From contig NC_087251.1 in the NCBI RefSeq assembly GCF_037042905.1, positions 39,738,373 to 39,802,372 on the forward strand: a stretch of DNA of 64,000 nt. The letters are read 5' to 3'. Below, piece after piece: positions 10,205-23,900 of the stretch. The notes below the pieces were generated by a model, which saw only the letters and a program-made list of their open reading frames with translations, did not search any database and was not told the origin of the DNA. The position numbers and the translations under genes are program-made. This DNA comes from Lytechinus pictus (taxonomy: Eukaryota; Echinodermata; Echinoidea; Temnopleuroida; Toxopneustidae). Each line of letters opens with the position of its first letter. The stretch's first letter is position 1.

Positions 10205-12869
10205 ATTTGGTCTGCTGAAATTATCGAGGGTAATACTTTTTTTAGTTTGCTATTATTTTTGCTAAAAAGTTTGTAGTCAGTATTTAAAAGAGAAAGGGGT
10301 CGCAATTGTTTTAGTTGTGTTGTGACCTTCCGAGACTTAGGGATCAAAGTTATAATGCCTCGTCTCATAGAAGAGCAAAGTTCAACATCACTATAGCATT
10401 TGTTAAACAGTTTACATAAAATATCCTTATGCTCATTCCAATAGCATTTGTAAAAGTTGGCAGTAAGTCCATCTGACCCAGGGGTCTTATCGTTTGGCGT
10501 TGACACCAGCGCTTCAAAACATTCAATTTCTGTAATAGCGCATACAAACCATAGCTAAGTCTTCTTCAAAAATAGATAAGTTCAGTTCTTTGTCCCAAAA
10601 TTCATTGTTGCTTAAAGCAGTGTCGTTTGACTTGTATAATCTTTCATATAATTTTTTTTGAAAAGGGAGATATATAGGAGAAAATGTTCGTTTATTATTA
10701 TAGATATGTTGGAATATTGTAAGGAAAATAAACGACCTGGATTAGCTTTTTCAATTTATTTTGAAAAAGCCTTTGACTCCATCGAATGGAATTTTTTATT
10801 TAAATGCCTCGAAAAATTTGGGTTTAAACAAGCCTGAGTTAGATGGATTCGAACTTAATATAATAAAATTAAAAGCTGTGTTCTAAATAATTGATATTCT
10901 CCCCCGGTTTTTTATATTGAGAGAGGGGTAAGGCAGGGGTGCCAACTCTCCCCATATCTTTTTCTAATAGGGGCCGAAATTTTAGGGACATTGATAAGAC
11001 AATCTACAGAGATACAAGGGATTCAGGTTGGAAAAAAAGAAATACGATTAAGCCAATACGAAGATGATACAATCATATACTTATCAACTACGGAGAAATA
11101 TCTTGAAAATTGTTGTTCCATCCTAACTTATTTTGGAAATATATCAGGTTTAAACATAAACATTGAGAAGAGTAACGTAATACGGCTAGATGGTGTTAAA
11201 ATAATAATTTCAAAGAAAGTAAAGTTAAATGGGTAAAAGACGCATTCTCTTATCTAGGAATGAAGATACCTGTTTCTGATGAATTGGACATATATCATTT
11301 CAATTTCGATGATGAAATACAACAGGCTGACAATCTACTGAAAGTATGGAACATGAGAACGTTATCATTAGCTGGGAAGATAACTGTCATCAAATCTCTA
11401 ATAATTCCAAAATTTGTGTATTTATTTAGTATTATTCCAAATCCACCAAAATAGTTTTTTATTCTCTCCAAAGTAAACTTTTTCGATTTATTTGGAGTAA
11501 TAAGAAAGATCGTATAAAAAGAAAAATATTGTATAACGATATATGTGATGGTGGTTTGAAAATGATTCATACAGAAACTTTTTGTCAGGCACTGAAAATA
11601 GCTTGGGTCAAAAGAATTTTAGACAAAGAAAACGAAGGTAACTGGAAGACTTTGTTTTATATACATATGAATAAGATAGGTGGTCATTATATTTAACAAT
11701 GTAACTTTACAGGTAAAGACTTGGATAAACGCATGAATAATTTCTGGAAAGATGTTTTAACTTCATGGTCTCATTACAGATACTTCAACCCAGTTAAATA
11801 TAAAGATATCTTAAATCAATCATTGTGGAATAACTCTTATATTAAAATAGACGGTAAAACGATATTTATAGAACAATGGTTTGAAGCAGGTATTTTATAT
11901 GTAAAAGATATTATAAAGAATAATGGACTATTTAAAACTTTTCATGAACTTCAAGACGACTTTAATCTACCTAAAAAGTGTTATTTATAATTTTTTTAAT
12001 TGATTTCTTGTTTGAAAAAAGAATGGAAAAATACTTTAAGATCAAGTGTTACAAATGATGAATCTGACGATGTAAATAGTTTAAAGAGATTTATAAGTTA
12101 TAAGAAGGTGACGAAATCCTGCTATTTAAAACTTAAATAAAACCATTGTTTAAATATATCAGAAACCAAGCAGTGTGAAAAATGGTCTGATGATCTAAAT
12201 GTAGGTCTATAAGTCTTTTGATCCAGTGGCAAAATAGATTTTTGACTATTTATTGGGTTACCTTGGATTCAAAATCAGAATGTTCCAATATAAGTTTATT
12301 CACCGTCGTATATCAACTAATGAGTACTTATTTAAGATAGGTGTGAAGAATTCACCATTGTGTATTTTTTGGAAAACTGAACTACAAACTTTGATACACT
12401 TATTCTGTTTATGCCCTATTGTTTCTAAATTTTGGACGGATGTAAATATTTGGTTGAATTTCCACAATATAAGTTGTCACAAATTTTCAAATATTGATAT
12501 ATGTTTTGGTGTTCCAAGTGAGTTTCAACATCTCTCAAACACAATAATTTTATTTGCAAAATACTTCATTTTCAGAACAAAATGTCAAGAAGGACAACTT
12601 TCGTTATCTTTATTCATGAATGAGTTGAAATTTGTTGAAAATGTTGAAAAGTTTATTGCTTTTAAAAAGGGCAAGGAGGTGCTACATTATAAAAAAATTG
12701 AGACCTTTTACTAATTTTGAACTAAGGTGAGACTTGCTTTTACTTGTTATGTATTTAATGATGTACTTTATCTTCATTACGTTGAATATTGATGTATCTT
12801 GTTGTACACGATGAATATTCTACATATATTTTGTTTATTGAAGCAATAAGGATTCAAAAAAGAAAAAAA
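10205..12869 (+). mobile_element. Tx1/L1-clade LINE with inverted 5' part (twin priming), inactive
   Basis: Segment 10205-10660 is on the minus strand and encodes the start of the reverse transcriptase (KTPGSDGLTANFYKCYW, RRGIITLIPK, LRPLSLLNTDYK, LPSIISADQ). Segment 10661-12869 is on the plus strand and resumes almost exactly where the inverted part stops: KGRYIGENVR, FEKAFDSIEW, RQGCQLSPYLF, YEDDTIIYLS, then the C-terminal LSLAGKITVIKSL region to about 12714. An A-rich tail at 12855-12870 and 16-bp target duplications close it. The normal catalytic FADD/YADD box reads YEDD, and several frameshifts and stops break the frame, so the copy is dead. The EN domain and ORF1 are absent (5' truncation). 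Confidence 0.9.
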
Positions 12870-12885
12870 AATGACTACAAGTGCT
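12870..12885. repeat. Right target-site duplication of the Tx1-like LINE
   Basis: AATGACTACAAGTGCT follows directly after the A-rich tail and matches 10189-10204 exactly. Confidence 0.9.
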
Positions 12886-13265
12886 TCACGTGTTTAGATG
12901 TAATTGTAACAAAATCAGCAAGTGCTTGGCACTAGCATTAGATGAATATGATGAAATATGTATACTCTTAATGGATTCCTAAAATGGATCAATATTATAC
13001 AAAAAGTCCAGCTCGCGCTTCGCGCTCGCATTGTTTGTTTAGCGAGACAGGTACGTATCCTGAATACAAAAATTTGCTTATAATGTCCTTCTTTAGGTCT
13101 GAATATAAAAAAATTTCAGCTCGCGCTTCGCGCTCGCATTATTTCATCAGTGAGATACATATCCGTGTCCGTGTAATGGCACTGTCCTTAAAAATGTCTC
13201 TATTAGGTCAGTATACCTGCAACGAAGTGACACAAGTTTTTGCTGGTGCCCCCCCCCCCCCATGC

Positions 13266-13862
13266 CGTGATCCACGGTACAACACTGAAAAGACAATTTT
13301 CTTGAAAGACCGCTGAAAGACTCTTTTGAACCGTTTCAAAAAGTTTTGGGACTCACGAGGACCATAAGACCATTGAAAGAGCCATCAGGAATCGTGAAAG
13401 AACTCGAAGATCTTTGAAAGTTACAGCAGTCTTTCAGAGGTATTGCTCTCTGTGGAATGGGGGTTTCACAGACACGCACAAGGTCAATACACATACAGCG
13501 GTCACTGACAGACGGCGAAACACATCGGATGCTAACAAAGTGTACCACGTGATCTGGATGCATTCCTTATTTGTAGATGCTCGTCTCTCGCACGCTCCCA
13601 CTGATAACAACACGCCGCACCTATAAACGCTTCAAATCCCGCGATTGGTATTCCAGTTATAAGCATGTTCAAATGCTATATCAGTCTGAAGTAAACAAAT
13701 TTATTTTGGGTGGGATTTAGATTATCGTGATCAATGTTTGTTATGAAACAGCAATGAACTTTTGAGTTATGTTGCGCCCTCGCAACTCATCTGTTATAAG
13801 GCAAAACAAGATATTCCATTCTATATAACACCGCAATTGAAATAGCGTGGGCTTGCACATCT
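13266..13862. other. Intergenic, nothing recognised
   Basis: Contains a C13 run at 13249-13261 just upstream, and weak recurrent GAAAGA phrases at 13285-13435 (CTTGAAAGACCGCTGAAAGA, CATTGAAAGAGCC, CGTGAAAGAACTC, CTTTGAAAGTTAC). No convincing gene. Confidence 0.4.
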
Positions 13863-14138
13863 GGGCACCGTCTTACAAAGAGTTGCGGTTGATCCAATCA
13901 ATTGCAAAACTATGGAAAGCCAGCAAAGTCAACATTTAAAATGCATGCTTATTTAATTTTTTTTCTAGATATGAATGCATATCCGTATAAATTCATTGAT
14001 TTCTTGACAATTTGGTGTGTTCTCCTTTGTTAACAAAGCACATTTTTCAAATTTCCTGAAGAAAAATTATGACACTGATTGATTTCCATAGAACTACGAT
14101 GGATTGGATCAATCGTAATTCTCTGTAAGACGGGGCCC
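13863..14138. mobile_element. MITE family A, copy 2
   Basis: Ends GGGCACCGTCTTACAAAGAG and (inverted) GGGCCCCGTCTTACAGAGAA, arms of about 45 bp each with an inner TTGATCCAATCAA palindrome. The internal block TTGACAATTTGGTGTGTTCT is shared with the 17100-17409 copy. It ends some 430 bp upstream of the TATA box of the next gene. Confidence 0.8.
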
Positions 14139-14570
14139 TGCACTACAGAATGGCATATAGCATTTCAATCTGGTCTTGCTCAGATGATTGCAGAGTTTAA
14201 AAGTGCATGCATCCAAGTTGCTTACTGAACATGCTGAATAAATAATGATTGGATTCCCATATTTTTAACATGACAGGGTTATGCCCGTCACAAATCAAGC
14301 CCCCAATCTAATTTCTGGAATGAAAGCAAAGGTCTATGGTTATTTTTATGATTGGGTGGCGGCGAGCCAGGACCGAGGGACGTGACCAAATTGCATTTCC
14401 AAAGATAATTCCTTCTCATTCCCCCATGCTAGGGGCCTGTGATTATTTATGAGCAGAAATAAACCTTCACGATGACAGATTGAAACTTTGGCGGCAAAAG
14501 CATGGTCGTATTATAGGGAGTCCCTGGGTCATTATCGTCTGCTCACGATGCTGAATGCCAGAGGGTCTGG

Positions 14571-14580
14571 TATAAAAGCA
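14571..14580 (+). promoter_or_regulatory. TATA box upstream of the unknown gene
   Basis: TATAAAAGCA, a consensus TATA element 380 bp upstream of the start codon at 14951. Transcription would be expected to start near 14600. A second TATA-like site, TATATAAG, is at 14643. The other genes here have no comparable box, so this gene is probably regulated rather than housekeeping. Confidence 0.6.
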
Positions 14581-14762
14581 CCTCCACGTCTTCCCCCGAT
14601 AGCAAAGCGATTCCACTCGGGCTGTACAACACATGACTGGGGTATATAAGATATTATAACTCCCCTGGTGTACTATCTACCCAACTATCGCCCTCCGACA
14701 CGGATGGTCTCTTAAAACATACATGGTCCCCGATACAGTTAGCCCTCCGGGATATAACTCCG

Positions 14763-14954
14763 ATGTTGCAATATACCAAGTCTACATCTAACCCACAGTC
14801 TCCCATACACACATTCATCATGTATTCGTCACCGCTTCAAGAATTCACATACAAATCCACGGACACACACTGCCATCATCCCATCAACGCCACAGCTATC
14901 CACAGAAGTAGTGGAAGAAACTTTTCAGGACAAATTCTCTCGAAGTTGACATGA
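14763..14954 (+). CDS. Upstream ORF overlapping the start of the unknown gene
   Basis: A 63-codon open frame (begins MLQYTKSTSN) in the predicted 5' leader. Its stop codon overlaps the main start codon as ATGA at 14951-14954. The peptide has no recognisable domain. The arrangement would let ribosomes terminate and re-initiate, or would repress the main ORF. Translation cannot be shown from sequence alone. Confidence 0.35.
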   Translation: MLQYTKSTSNPQSPIHTFIMYSSPLQEFTYKSTDTHCHHPINATAIHRSSGRNFSGQILSKLT

Positions 14955-17900
14955 AAATGCCGGAACAGGAACAGCAAGAGGAACAACCAGAAATGGAGGC
15001 TTGCATGAGCTACCTGGCGCGGCGCAAGCCGCGGAAATTTTTGATGGATTTTAGTTATTTGGACATGATTTGGTCTGAGGACACAAAGCTAATTATACGA
15101 GCCGGTGATTATCCACCAGTTGTAATAGACTCTCCAAGTCGCCTGGTATCGATGGGCCAATTCGAAAAAGGGTAAATACACAATTTCTGATCTATTTTAT
15201 AATATTTGTTTTATATAAAGATGTGATCATTGTGTCTGCAAAAAGTTATGTTGTAAAGTTATTTCTTGTTAAGTATTAAAGAATTGAGAACAGCATCGAA
15301 TTAAATTAATGTTTGGCAGCCATGCCTGCTCTATTCTACTGACAGCGTCTGGTTGCTTCAATGCATAGACCTAATTAATATGACATTGGCTAAGTTCAAA
15401 CGGTCTTGGCGTATGAAGTCATGAACTTAAGTGAACTATTTTAAGTTTAATGACAAGGACTGGAAAACATACCACTCACTATTGCGCCAGTACATTTCCT
15501 TTGGATGCCACATACATTGAACAATATTTTCCCATAATTATGATTATGAAATATCATGAAGAAACCATGTGAAATTATGAATATGCCTCAATTTGTTGTA
15601 AATAACATTGATATTTACAAAATGTCATGTTCTTGTAATAACAACTGAATCAGATATACAAAGTGAAGGAGTCCTAAAATTTTAGTGGTATTTTCTTTTG
15701 TAATTCATACGACTTCTGAAAAAACAATATGTTGCTATTCATCAATAATGATTTGGGGAAATTTACTTTAAGCATTAAAACGATTGTGTGTGTGTGTGTG
15801 TTTGTATACCCTTCATTTTCACAATAATCTGTTACAAGTTGTATGAAACATAATTATTGTCATTATAGTTTACGCATTTTTTTCGTGGATTTTAAGGATG
15901 AAATCAAATCTGAGCAATATTGCCACTAAAATGAATATTAAGAAAGTGTGTAAGGGACTGATGCGACATATTTGTGTTTTTATGTTGTACCATGAAATGT
16001 AATACTATTGTTTGCTTTTGTTTATTTGACGTTTAAGTCTCATTAATTTGTATGTTCATCGTTAGCAAAAATCACAAAATCAAAACCGAGTTGCGATGCC
16101 AATTGTTGAATGCATGGTTCGACCTGCAGTTTTATGAAAAACATAAACAATCATAAATTCAATGTCATGAAAACTTGTACAATTGTCGAATGTAGCGTTA
16201 ATAATCCAATACCTAAATACATTCACAAAGCCTTTAATTGTCATGAATTGTCTCAGACATCAACTGACCAAAAAATCTAACAACTGCCTTTATTGTACTT
16301 CTTATGTTATCATAAAAGCTTTCAATAAAATTATTCATCATTAGGCTGCATGCATCCAATTGAAATAACTACAATAACAAACCATTTTGTAACTATAACC
16401 TCAACTGAAACATCAAAGTATAATTAAATTCTCACATTTGTTTCTCATATTCGAATTCTATATTGAAAAAACATTCAGCCATGCCCAAGGCTATATAATT
16501 TTTTGGTTGCATTTGACTAGAATACAGTCTTTTATGACGAGAATATAGTAAGATCGTGACTAGACAGAACGTTGATAATATATATTATATCAGTATACAG
16601 CACCCAACTGGTTCGTAATCTAGTCATTTAGTTTGCTCTTAGAGTGTATAACGCGATGTGAACAGATGATAAAATGCATAATTTCAATTGTTTTAGATAT
16701 ATATTGCATACTTCGACACGTTGACCTCTATATCATGTATTATCATCTCCCCGTTGGTCACGCCGGTGATGCATGACAGATTGAGATCATGTGATTTGAT
16801 AGCTGTCCCGTCTAGTAAAACAAATACAAAACACGTACTTTTGATTATTTTAGACTTTTGTTGCATCTGTCGACGAATCACTATTGCATCACCGAGTATA
16901 ATACCCTCTTTCTATCTCCCTTTTGGTCACGTGATGCAGTGGATTTAGATCATGTGATACATGTGAATTGAAGGCTGACCGAGGCTACCTACTATGGACC
17001 AATCCAAGGGGATCGATCGAAGTCAGGTTTAAATATGGAACACAAGGAGATGACTTCAGGTGAGTAAGAGAGAGAGAGAGAGAGAGAGTTCAAATATCAG
17101 GGCCCCATCATACAAAGAGTTACAATTGATCCAATCAATCGTAACTATGGAAAACCAGCAAAGTCAACGTATAAATACATGTTTGTTATAAAAAAAATTC
17201 TAGATATGTATATCCATAAATTCATTGATTTCTTGACAATTTGGTGTGTTCTCCTTTGTTTACAAAGGACATTTTGCAAATTTCTTGTAGAAAAATGTTT
17301 ACAAAGGACATTTTGCAAATTTCTTGTAGAAAAAAAAGTATGACACCGATGGATTTCCATTGAGTTACGATTGATTGGATCAATCGTAACTCTTTGTAAG
17401 ATGGGGCCCTGGGAAGCTCTGGGAAAGTGTGTTCACACTGTGGTCACATTGTGGACTACGTCAATTATGATTTGCACTGTTAAAATGCTTGAATTTATTA
17501 GTGTGAAGACATTTCCATCACTTTGAGGGCACCTCTACAGTGTGAATGTTCACAGTGGGCGATGTAGAAATGTGATCCACACTTTGAAAATGCTCGAATT
17601 GAATAGTGTGACGATGATTTCACACTGTGAACACACCGAGACTTAGTTCCACTGTGTGACACTGTAATCTTTCCGGTAGGGATGGCTCTTATTCTAAAAT
17701 GATGGTACTTGGAAGATAGAAAGGACATCTTATCACCCTCAACATTCCAACTTCCATGATGCTCAAGGAGCCTCATAGTGTGAAATCATCTTCACATTGT
17801 TGAATTTTAGCATTTTAACAATGTGGATTACTTTTCCAATATGTAGTCCAATAACACAATGTAGAGGTGTCCACAGTCCAATATAGCTTTCAGGAAAATG

Positions 17901-20900
17901 AAAAAGGATATTGGTAATTTAGAACTCGAAAGGAAATTTAAACAATTGCGAAATGTGGTACAAAGAAAAGTGAGGAAAGCTAAAGACGAATTTTTCCAAA
18001 ATCAAATTGAAGACAATAAACATGATTCTAGGAAATTATGGAAGAATCTCAAAGAGTTAGGTTTAAAAAACAAACAAAAAAATATTCAGAAAAGTGTTAT
18101 TAATATTGAAGGGGAATTATGTCATGATAATCTAAAGATAGCCAACGAATTCAACAATTATTTTACAACAGTGGCCGATAAATTAGCCTGTGAGCTCCCC
18201 ATTACGGACAGAAGTGAGTTTGGGGCCGACAGTCCTAATTCAAAAAAACTATACGACAATAAAGGTATACAAAGAGGCTGTTTTAATTTTTCTCCTGTCA
18301 CAGAAAAGTTTGTATTAGATGAATTATCCAAGTTGAAAATATCAAAAAGTACCGGACTTGACTTGGTTCCTGCTAGATTTTTAAAGGATGGTGCAAAAAA
18401 ACGTCTTTATACCTTTAACTTACATTATTAACCTATCTATTTCAACTTGTACCTTCCCTGATGAAATGAAAATCGCTAAAGTCACACCACTACACAAAAA
18501 GAAAGACAAAACTCACGTTGGCAATTATAGACCTATTAGTGTGTTAAGCATAGCGTCGAAAATTTTGGAGAAATGCGTGTATTCTCAAATTGAGAAATAC
18601 TTTAAAGAATACAAAATCATTTATGAATTTCAGTCTGGTTTTAGGAATGGTTATTCTACTGAAACATGTTTAATTCACTTGTTGGATTTTGTTAGGAATG
18701 AAATTTCCGAAGGCCGTTATGTTGGCATGGTTCTTCTTGACTTACAAAAAGCATTCGATACGGTTAATCATGAAATACTCTTAAAAAAATTAGAAGTGAT
18801 GGGTTTGAATTCAGCATGCTTGAATTGGTTTAGGTCTTACTTGACCAATCGCCGTCAAATGGTATCCATGCAAAATGTACTTTCATATTCTATGCCTATA
18901 AAGTGTGGAGTTCCACAGGGGAGCATATTAGGTCCCATTCTTTTTATGTGCTATATCAATGATATGTGTATTCGTGTTAATGAAAGTAAATTACTTTTAT
19001 ATGCAGACGACAGTGTTTTACTCTATTCTGATACAAGTCCTAAGCTGATCGGTGAAAAACTTAGCTTAGAATTATCAAATTGTGTTAAATGGATGATAGA
19101 TAACAAGCTTAGCTTACATGTTGGTAAGACTGAAAGTATTTTGTTTTGTTCGCGGGGTAAGTCTAAGCATACAGATGATTTCAATATATACTATAACAAT
19201 CAATTATTTAAGAGACAGAATTCCGTGAAGTATTTAGGCCTGATATTAAATAGTGATCTCTCATGTACATCCATGGTTGACTCTATTGTCAAAAAAGCTA
19301 ATGCTCGCTTGAAATTTCTATACCGGTACCAAAATTGCATGAATACGAAATCCAGGCGCATTTTAAGCTTTTCGTTAATACAGTGTTTATTTGATTATGC
19401 TAATGCAGCATGGTACTGCAGTCTTGGAAAGGTTGATCAAAAAAAGTTTATAATTATTCAAAATAAGATTATTAGATTTATTACTTGCTTACACCCAAGA
19501 ACACATGTTGGGAAGAATGAAATCGAAAAAGCTGGCCTTCTTCCCATAGACTTGAGGTCGCAACAACTTATACTTCACCATGTTCATAAAATTTTCTATT
19601 CAAACGAATATCATTACATATCAAAAAATTTTACACGGTCATCTAATATTCACGGGCATGAAACAAGAAATAGTCTGTTTAACTTTGTTGTACCTATGAG
19701 AAAAGGTCAAATTGGTAACACATTTTATTATAAAGGTATACATTTTTGGAATTCCCTCCCTAATCATGTTAAATCGGTTAAGACTTTTTCACAATTTAAA
19801 AGAGTATTGAAACAACACTTAAAAAATGTCCCCACTCTGTAATGTTAAATAGTGTAGTCTTATATATAACTATTTAGATATGATTTTTTTTTAATCAACT
19901 TGTTTTACATTGTTTCATCATCTTTTGTTGTTTGTGTGAAAGTTTGATGTCAAACTTATTTGTACTTTTTCATATCTTAGGTTTTACGATTCATGAATCT
20001 TGTATTAGTTACGATGCATTTACCGCTACCTAAAAATTGATTATTAGTATAATTCTCATATGTAACTTAGAAGTAATGATCGTTTACTCAACCTGTTTTA
20101 CAATTATTTTAATCGTATTTTGTTGACTGCGTGTTTTTCATGGCAAACTTATTTGCTTTTGTCTTTTTATATATTAAGTTTTACAATTCATCGTGTTAAT
20201 TTAGTGGTCTAGACTTAATTGACGTAGTTTGTAGATTTCTATAGGTGTTTTTCATAGATGTACATTGTCTTCAATTACTGATGTAAGGACCCCATTGGAA
20301 ATAAGCCATCTCGGCTTTCATGGGTTATCCTGTCAAGGTATACACTTCTGTTCATATTTTCTTGTACTTGTTCATAGTTACCTGACAAATAAATCAAAAT
20401 TATATTCATGTTATTCATTTTGAGCATTTATGCAGTGTGACTGACATATTCACAGAGTGAGCAGACTGTGAACACACCATGTCCACTATGTGGACTCATT
20501 GTGAATTTACCATGTCCACTATGTGAACACATTGTAAACATACCACATCCACTATGTGAACACATTGTGAATATACCATGTCCACTGTGTGATCACACTG
20601 TGAACACACCACATCCACTATGTGAACACATTGTGAACACATTGTAAATATACCGTGTCCACTGTGTGAATACACTGTGAACGCACTATGTCCAAGTATG
20701 TGAACACACTGTGAACACACCACATCCACTATGTGAACACATTGTGAACACACCATATCCACTATGTGAACACATTGTAAATATACCATGTCCACTGTGT
20801 GAATACACTGTGAACGCACTATGTCCACTATGTGAACACACTGTGAACACACCACATCCACTATGTGAACACATTGTGAATATACCATGTCCACTTTGTG

Positions 20901-23900
20901 AACACACTGTGAACACACCACATCCACTATGTGAACACATTGTGAATATACCATGTCCACTTTGTGAACACACTGTGAACACACCACATCCACTTTGTGA
21001 ACACATTGTGAATATACCATGTCCACTATGTGAATACATTGTAAACACACCAGTGCATCCACTATGTGAACACACCACATCCACTATGTGAACACATTGT
21101 GAACACACCATTTCTACAACCAGTTCGTCTAATATCCAATTCCTCTTATTCCTTTAATATTGTCATATGGTCTAATGACCGGTTGGTCTAATTTACACTT
21201 GGTCTAATTTCCGTTTAGTCTAATTTCCACTTGGTCTAATATCCAATTGGTCTAATGACCACTTGGTCTAATAGCCAAATGGTCTTTTGACCAGCTGGGC
21301 TAATCGTCAATTGGTCTTATTTTCATTTCGTCTAATTGTCATATGGTCTAAATGATCGTTTGGTCTAATTCACACTTGGTCTAATGTTCATGTAGTTTAA
21401 TATAAAATCACTCATTATGATTTATTTGATCTACAATTAACAAATATGGTCATGGATAAATAAATACACCATGCATCAAGACATGTCGCCAGGAACCGGA
21501 GGGGTAGAACTGCGACTTCCACTGGTATAGAAACATGCATTGGTTTCATTTGTTTCAATTATTGTATAATGTTATGCAAATGAAACTAAGAAGTAGTAGG
21601 TACAATACATAAATTTGCTTTGTGAGATGTTACACTTTAAAAAATGAAGTGCTATAATTTAGCACTTACAGTGCTTGTATAGTGACTGCACTACGAGTGC
21701 TGATTTTCTAGTTTGAATTTGAACTAGAAAATCAGCACTAGTAGTGCAGTCACTATACAAGCACTGTAAGTGCTAAATTAGCACTTCAATTTTTACAGTG
21801 TACTCATGACAAACAGAAAATGCAATATATATTTTAATGTAATATTTATATAATAATCGACAAGGGGGGCAAAAAACGGATAAAGTTTGGAATTCGCCGT
21901 CTAAAATGTTTTAAGCATGATGACGACACATATATGAAAATAACCTCTGCAATCTACTGCTGATGGTAACATAGTGATTGCCCTTCATACGACTTCGCAA
22001 TGGAATTTGTTTTGATTGTGTGGCCCTGGGCGCGAAACCAAATTCTTACACAAGGATATAAATACACCGGCTATTGCGTGGTCGTATAATGTCAAAAGCA
22101 ATTTATGATGACCATACTCTGTTCTGTTGTTTTAGGATTTGTGTCATAGAATGATTAGTTGTGGCACAGAAGACAGTCGAGCAGAAGAGGAGGGGGAGGC
22201 GGGGGAGTTAGCTCATTAATACCTTGGTCACATTTGCCCTACGGCGGCCGTACGGCGAGTCAAAAACAGCCGTTTTGTTAATTTCAATTCAAATCACCTA
22301 TATGCAGCTGGTACAAAAATGTTAAAACGGCTGTTTTCAACTCGCCGTACGGCCGCCGTAGAGCAAATGTGACCAAGGTATAAAGCACACATAAAAGCTT
22401 TTCAAATGTCTTGTATATAATATTTTCGCACTAAGAATGCACATACCCGGCACATACTAAAAGAAAGTTCGATCATTCAGTCACCAAGCATTATAAAAAG
22501 GTGCTGTTACCAATTTCAAAGTTGCAAAGTTGAAAGTTTGGGAAGTTACAATTTGCATTCAATTTAGACCTAGACATTTCATATACTTTTACATCTGCGC
22601 ACCCTTTTCAAGTTGAAATACGAGTATATTATTTGCTATTGTATTTGAGGTGCAATGTTGCACTTTCATTTCTTCTGGAAGTAACAACAGAACAAAATGA
22701 ACAATATTGCAGAACTCGCATTTGATAACATTTTTTTTTCATGTCACTTAAACAAAGTTCTTATTTTTGCAAACACACACACATACACCAAATTTCTGAG
22801 CAATATTTTTTATATGAAGAATGTGTTCGATGGAATAATTAGAAATATCTTGACATATTCGACAATACTTCTATTTAGATTAAACTGTATGTGATTAAGG
22901 TATATACTACATTATTGGTATAAATTAGAAGCAATTGACAATAGACTGTAGACACCTGATAACCTTACCGACGTTTTTTTTTTCTTCTGAAATGGGATAT
23001 TATTAATTGTCAACCATTGTCAAGGGACTAGGTTCGTTCAGTATCATGACATCTGAAGCTGCCACCCGAACCAGAAGCTGGGGATGATTGTCTTCACGAC
23101 TCTGACGATAACATTCATATAGTTTACTACCCTATAATATATCACATGATTGTAATTCTGTAATACCGGGTGGGATCAACATATTTTGCTGTCTGGGACG
23201 GTACGTGAAGACGCGAGATAATAATTCCTCCTATATGCATGGCAGAAAGATGACTAGGTTGTTTGTTGGAAACGTTTAATGTGAATATGAATGGCCCGTC
23301 GTTTTGGAAGAGGGGAAAGGGGGGGGGGGGTGTGAACTTGAAAAAAAAGGTTGCCATTGCTGGAGGACCAGAGTGATCTATAGTGCACTCCAAAAAAAAA
23401 GAACGCACACGATTTTTGAAATATCTTTTCAGACAATTTTTCCCCAATATATACCACGGCTGTAATACTATATTTTTTCTTTGATGAAACTCATTTTTTT
23501 TTTTTTGGGGGGGGGAGGTGAGGTAGTAATCACGAGTTCACGACCATTTATAGAAAACTTTGTTGTCCTGATACAACGAAGACAGTTATTGTTATACAGA
23601 TATCATGATCATCTTCTTTTGTATGGTTGTCAATAAAATACGTGGTCCGCAGATAACATATTTTCAATAAATTTGCTATTTCAGGATTTTAGAGGCAAAT
23701 GCGATTTTAATTATTCAGTAATGATTTGAAGTTTTAGAGTAAGATTTTTAATCTATATTTTATCTATTCATTCCCGAACATTGTTAATGGCCACGTTCTC
23801 ATTTTGCTTGACCAAAACTTCTTTTTCCCTTTCTCTTTATGTTTTATTGATATCGGTTATGGTCTTCTCTCTCTCTCTCTCTCTCTGTACAGTTGTTACA

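Larger units (their letters stand above)
10021..13170. repeat. GCTCGCGCTTCGCGCTCGC phrase array, split by a LINE
   Basis: Units of about 90-100 bp carry CAGCTCGCGCTTCGCGCTCG followed by CATT-ATTT and TTAGTGAGATACGTA. One partial and one full copy lie at 10024-10180 and two full copies at 13010-13165; the LINE at 10205-12869 sits between them. The core is a palindrome (GCGCTTCGCGC). The type is known to me from marine deuterostome genomes. Confidence 0.75.

Noticed and set aside
20496-21111. 194- and 141-codon open frames on the minus strand and a 126-codon frame on plus
   Set aside because: All are read-throughs of the minisatellite; the repeat period is a multiple of three.
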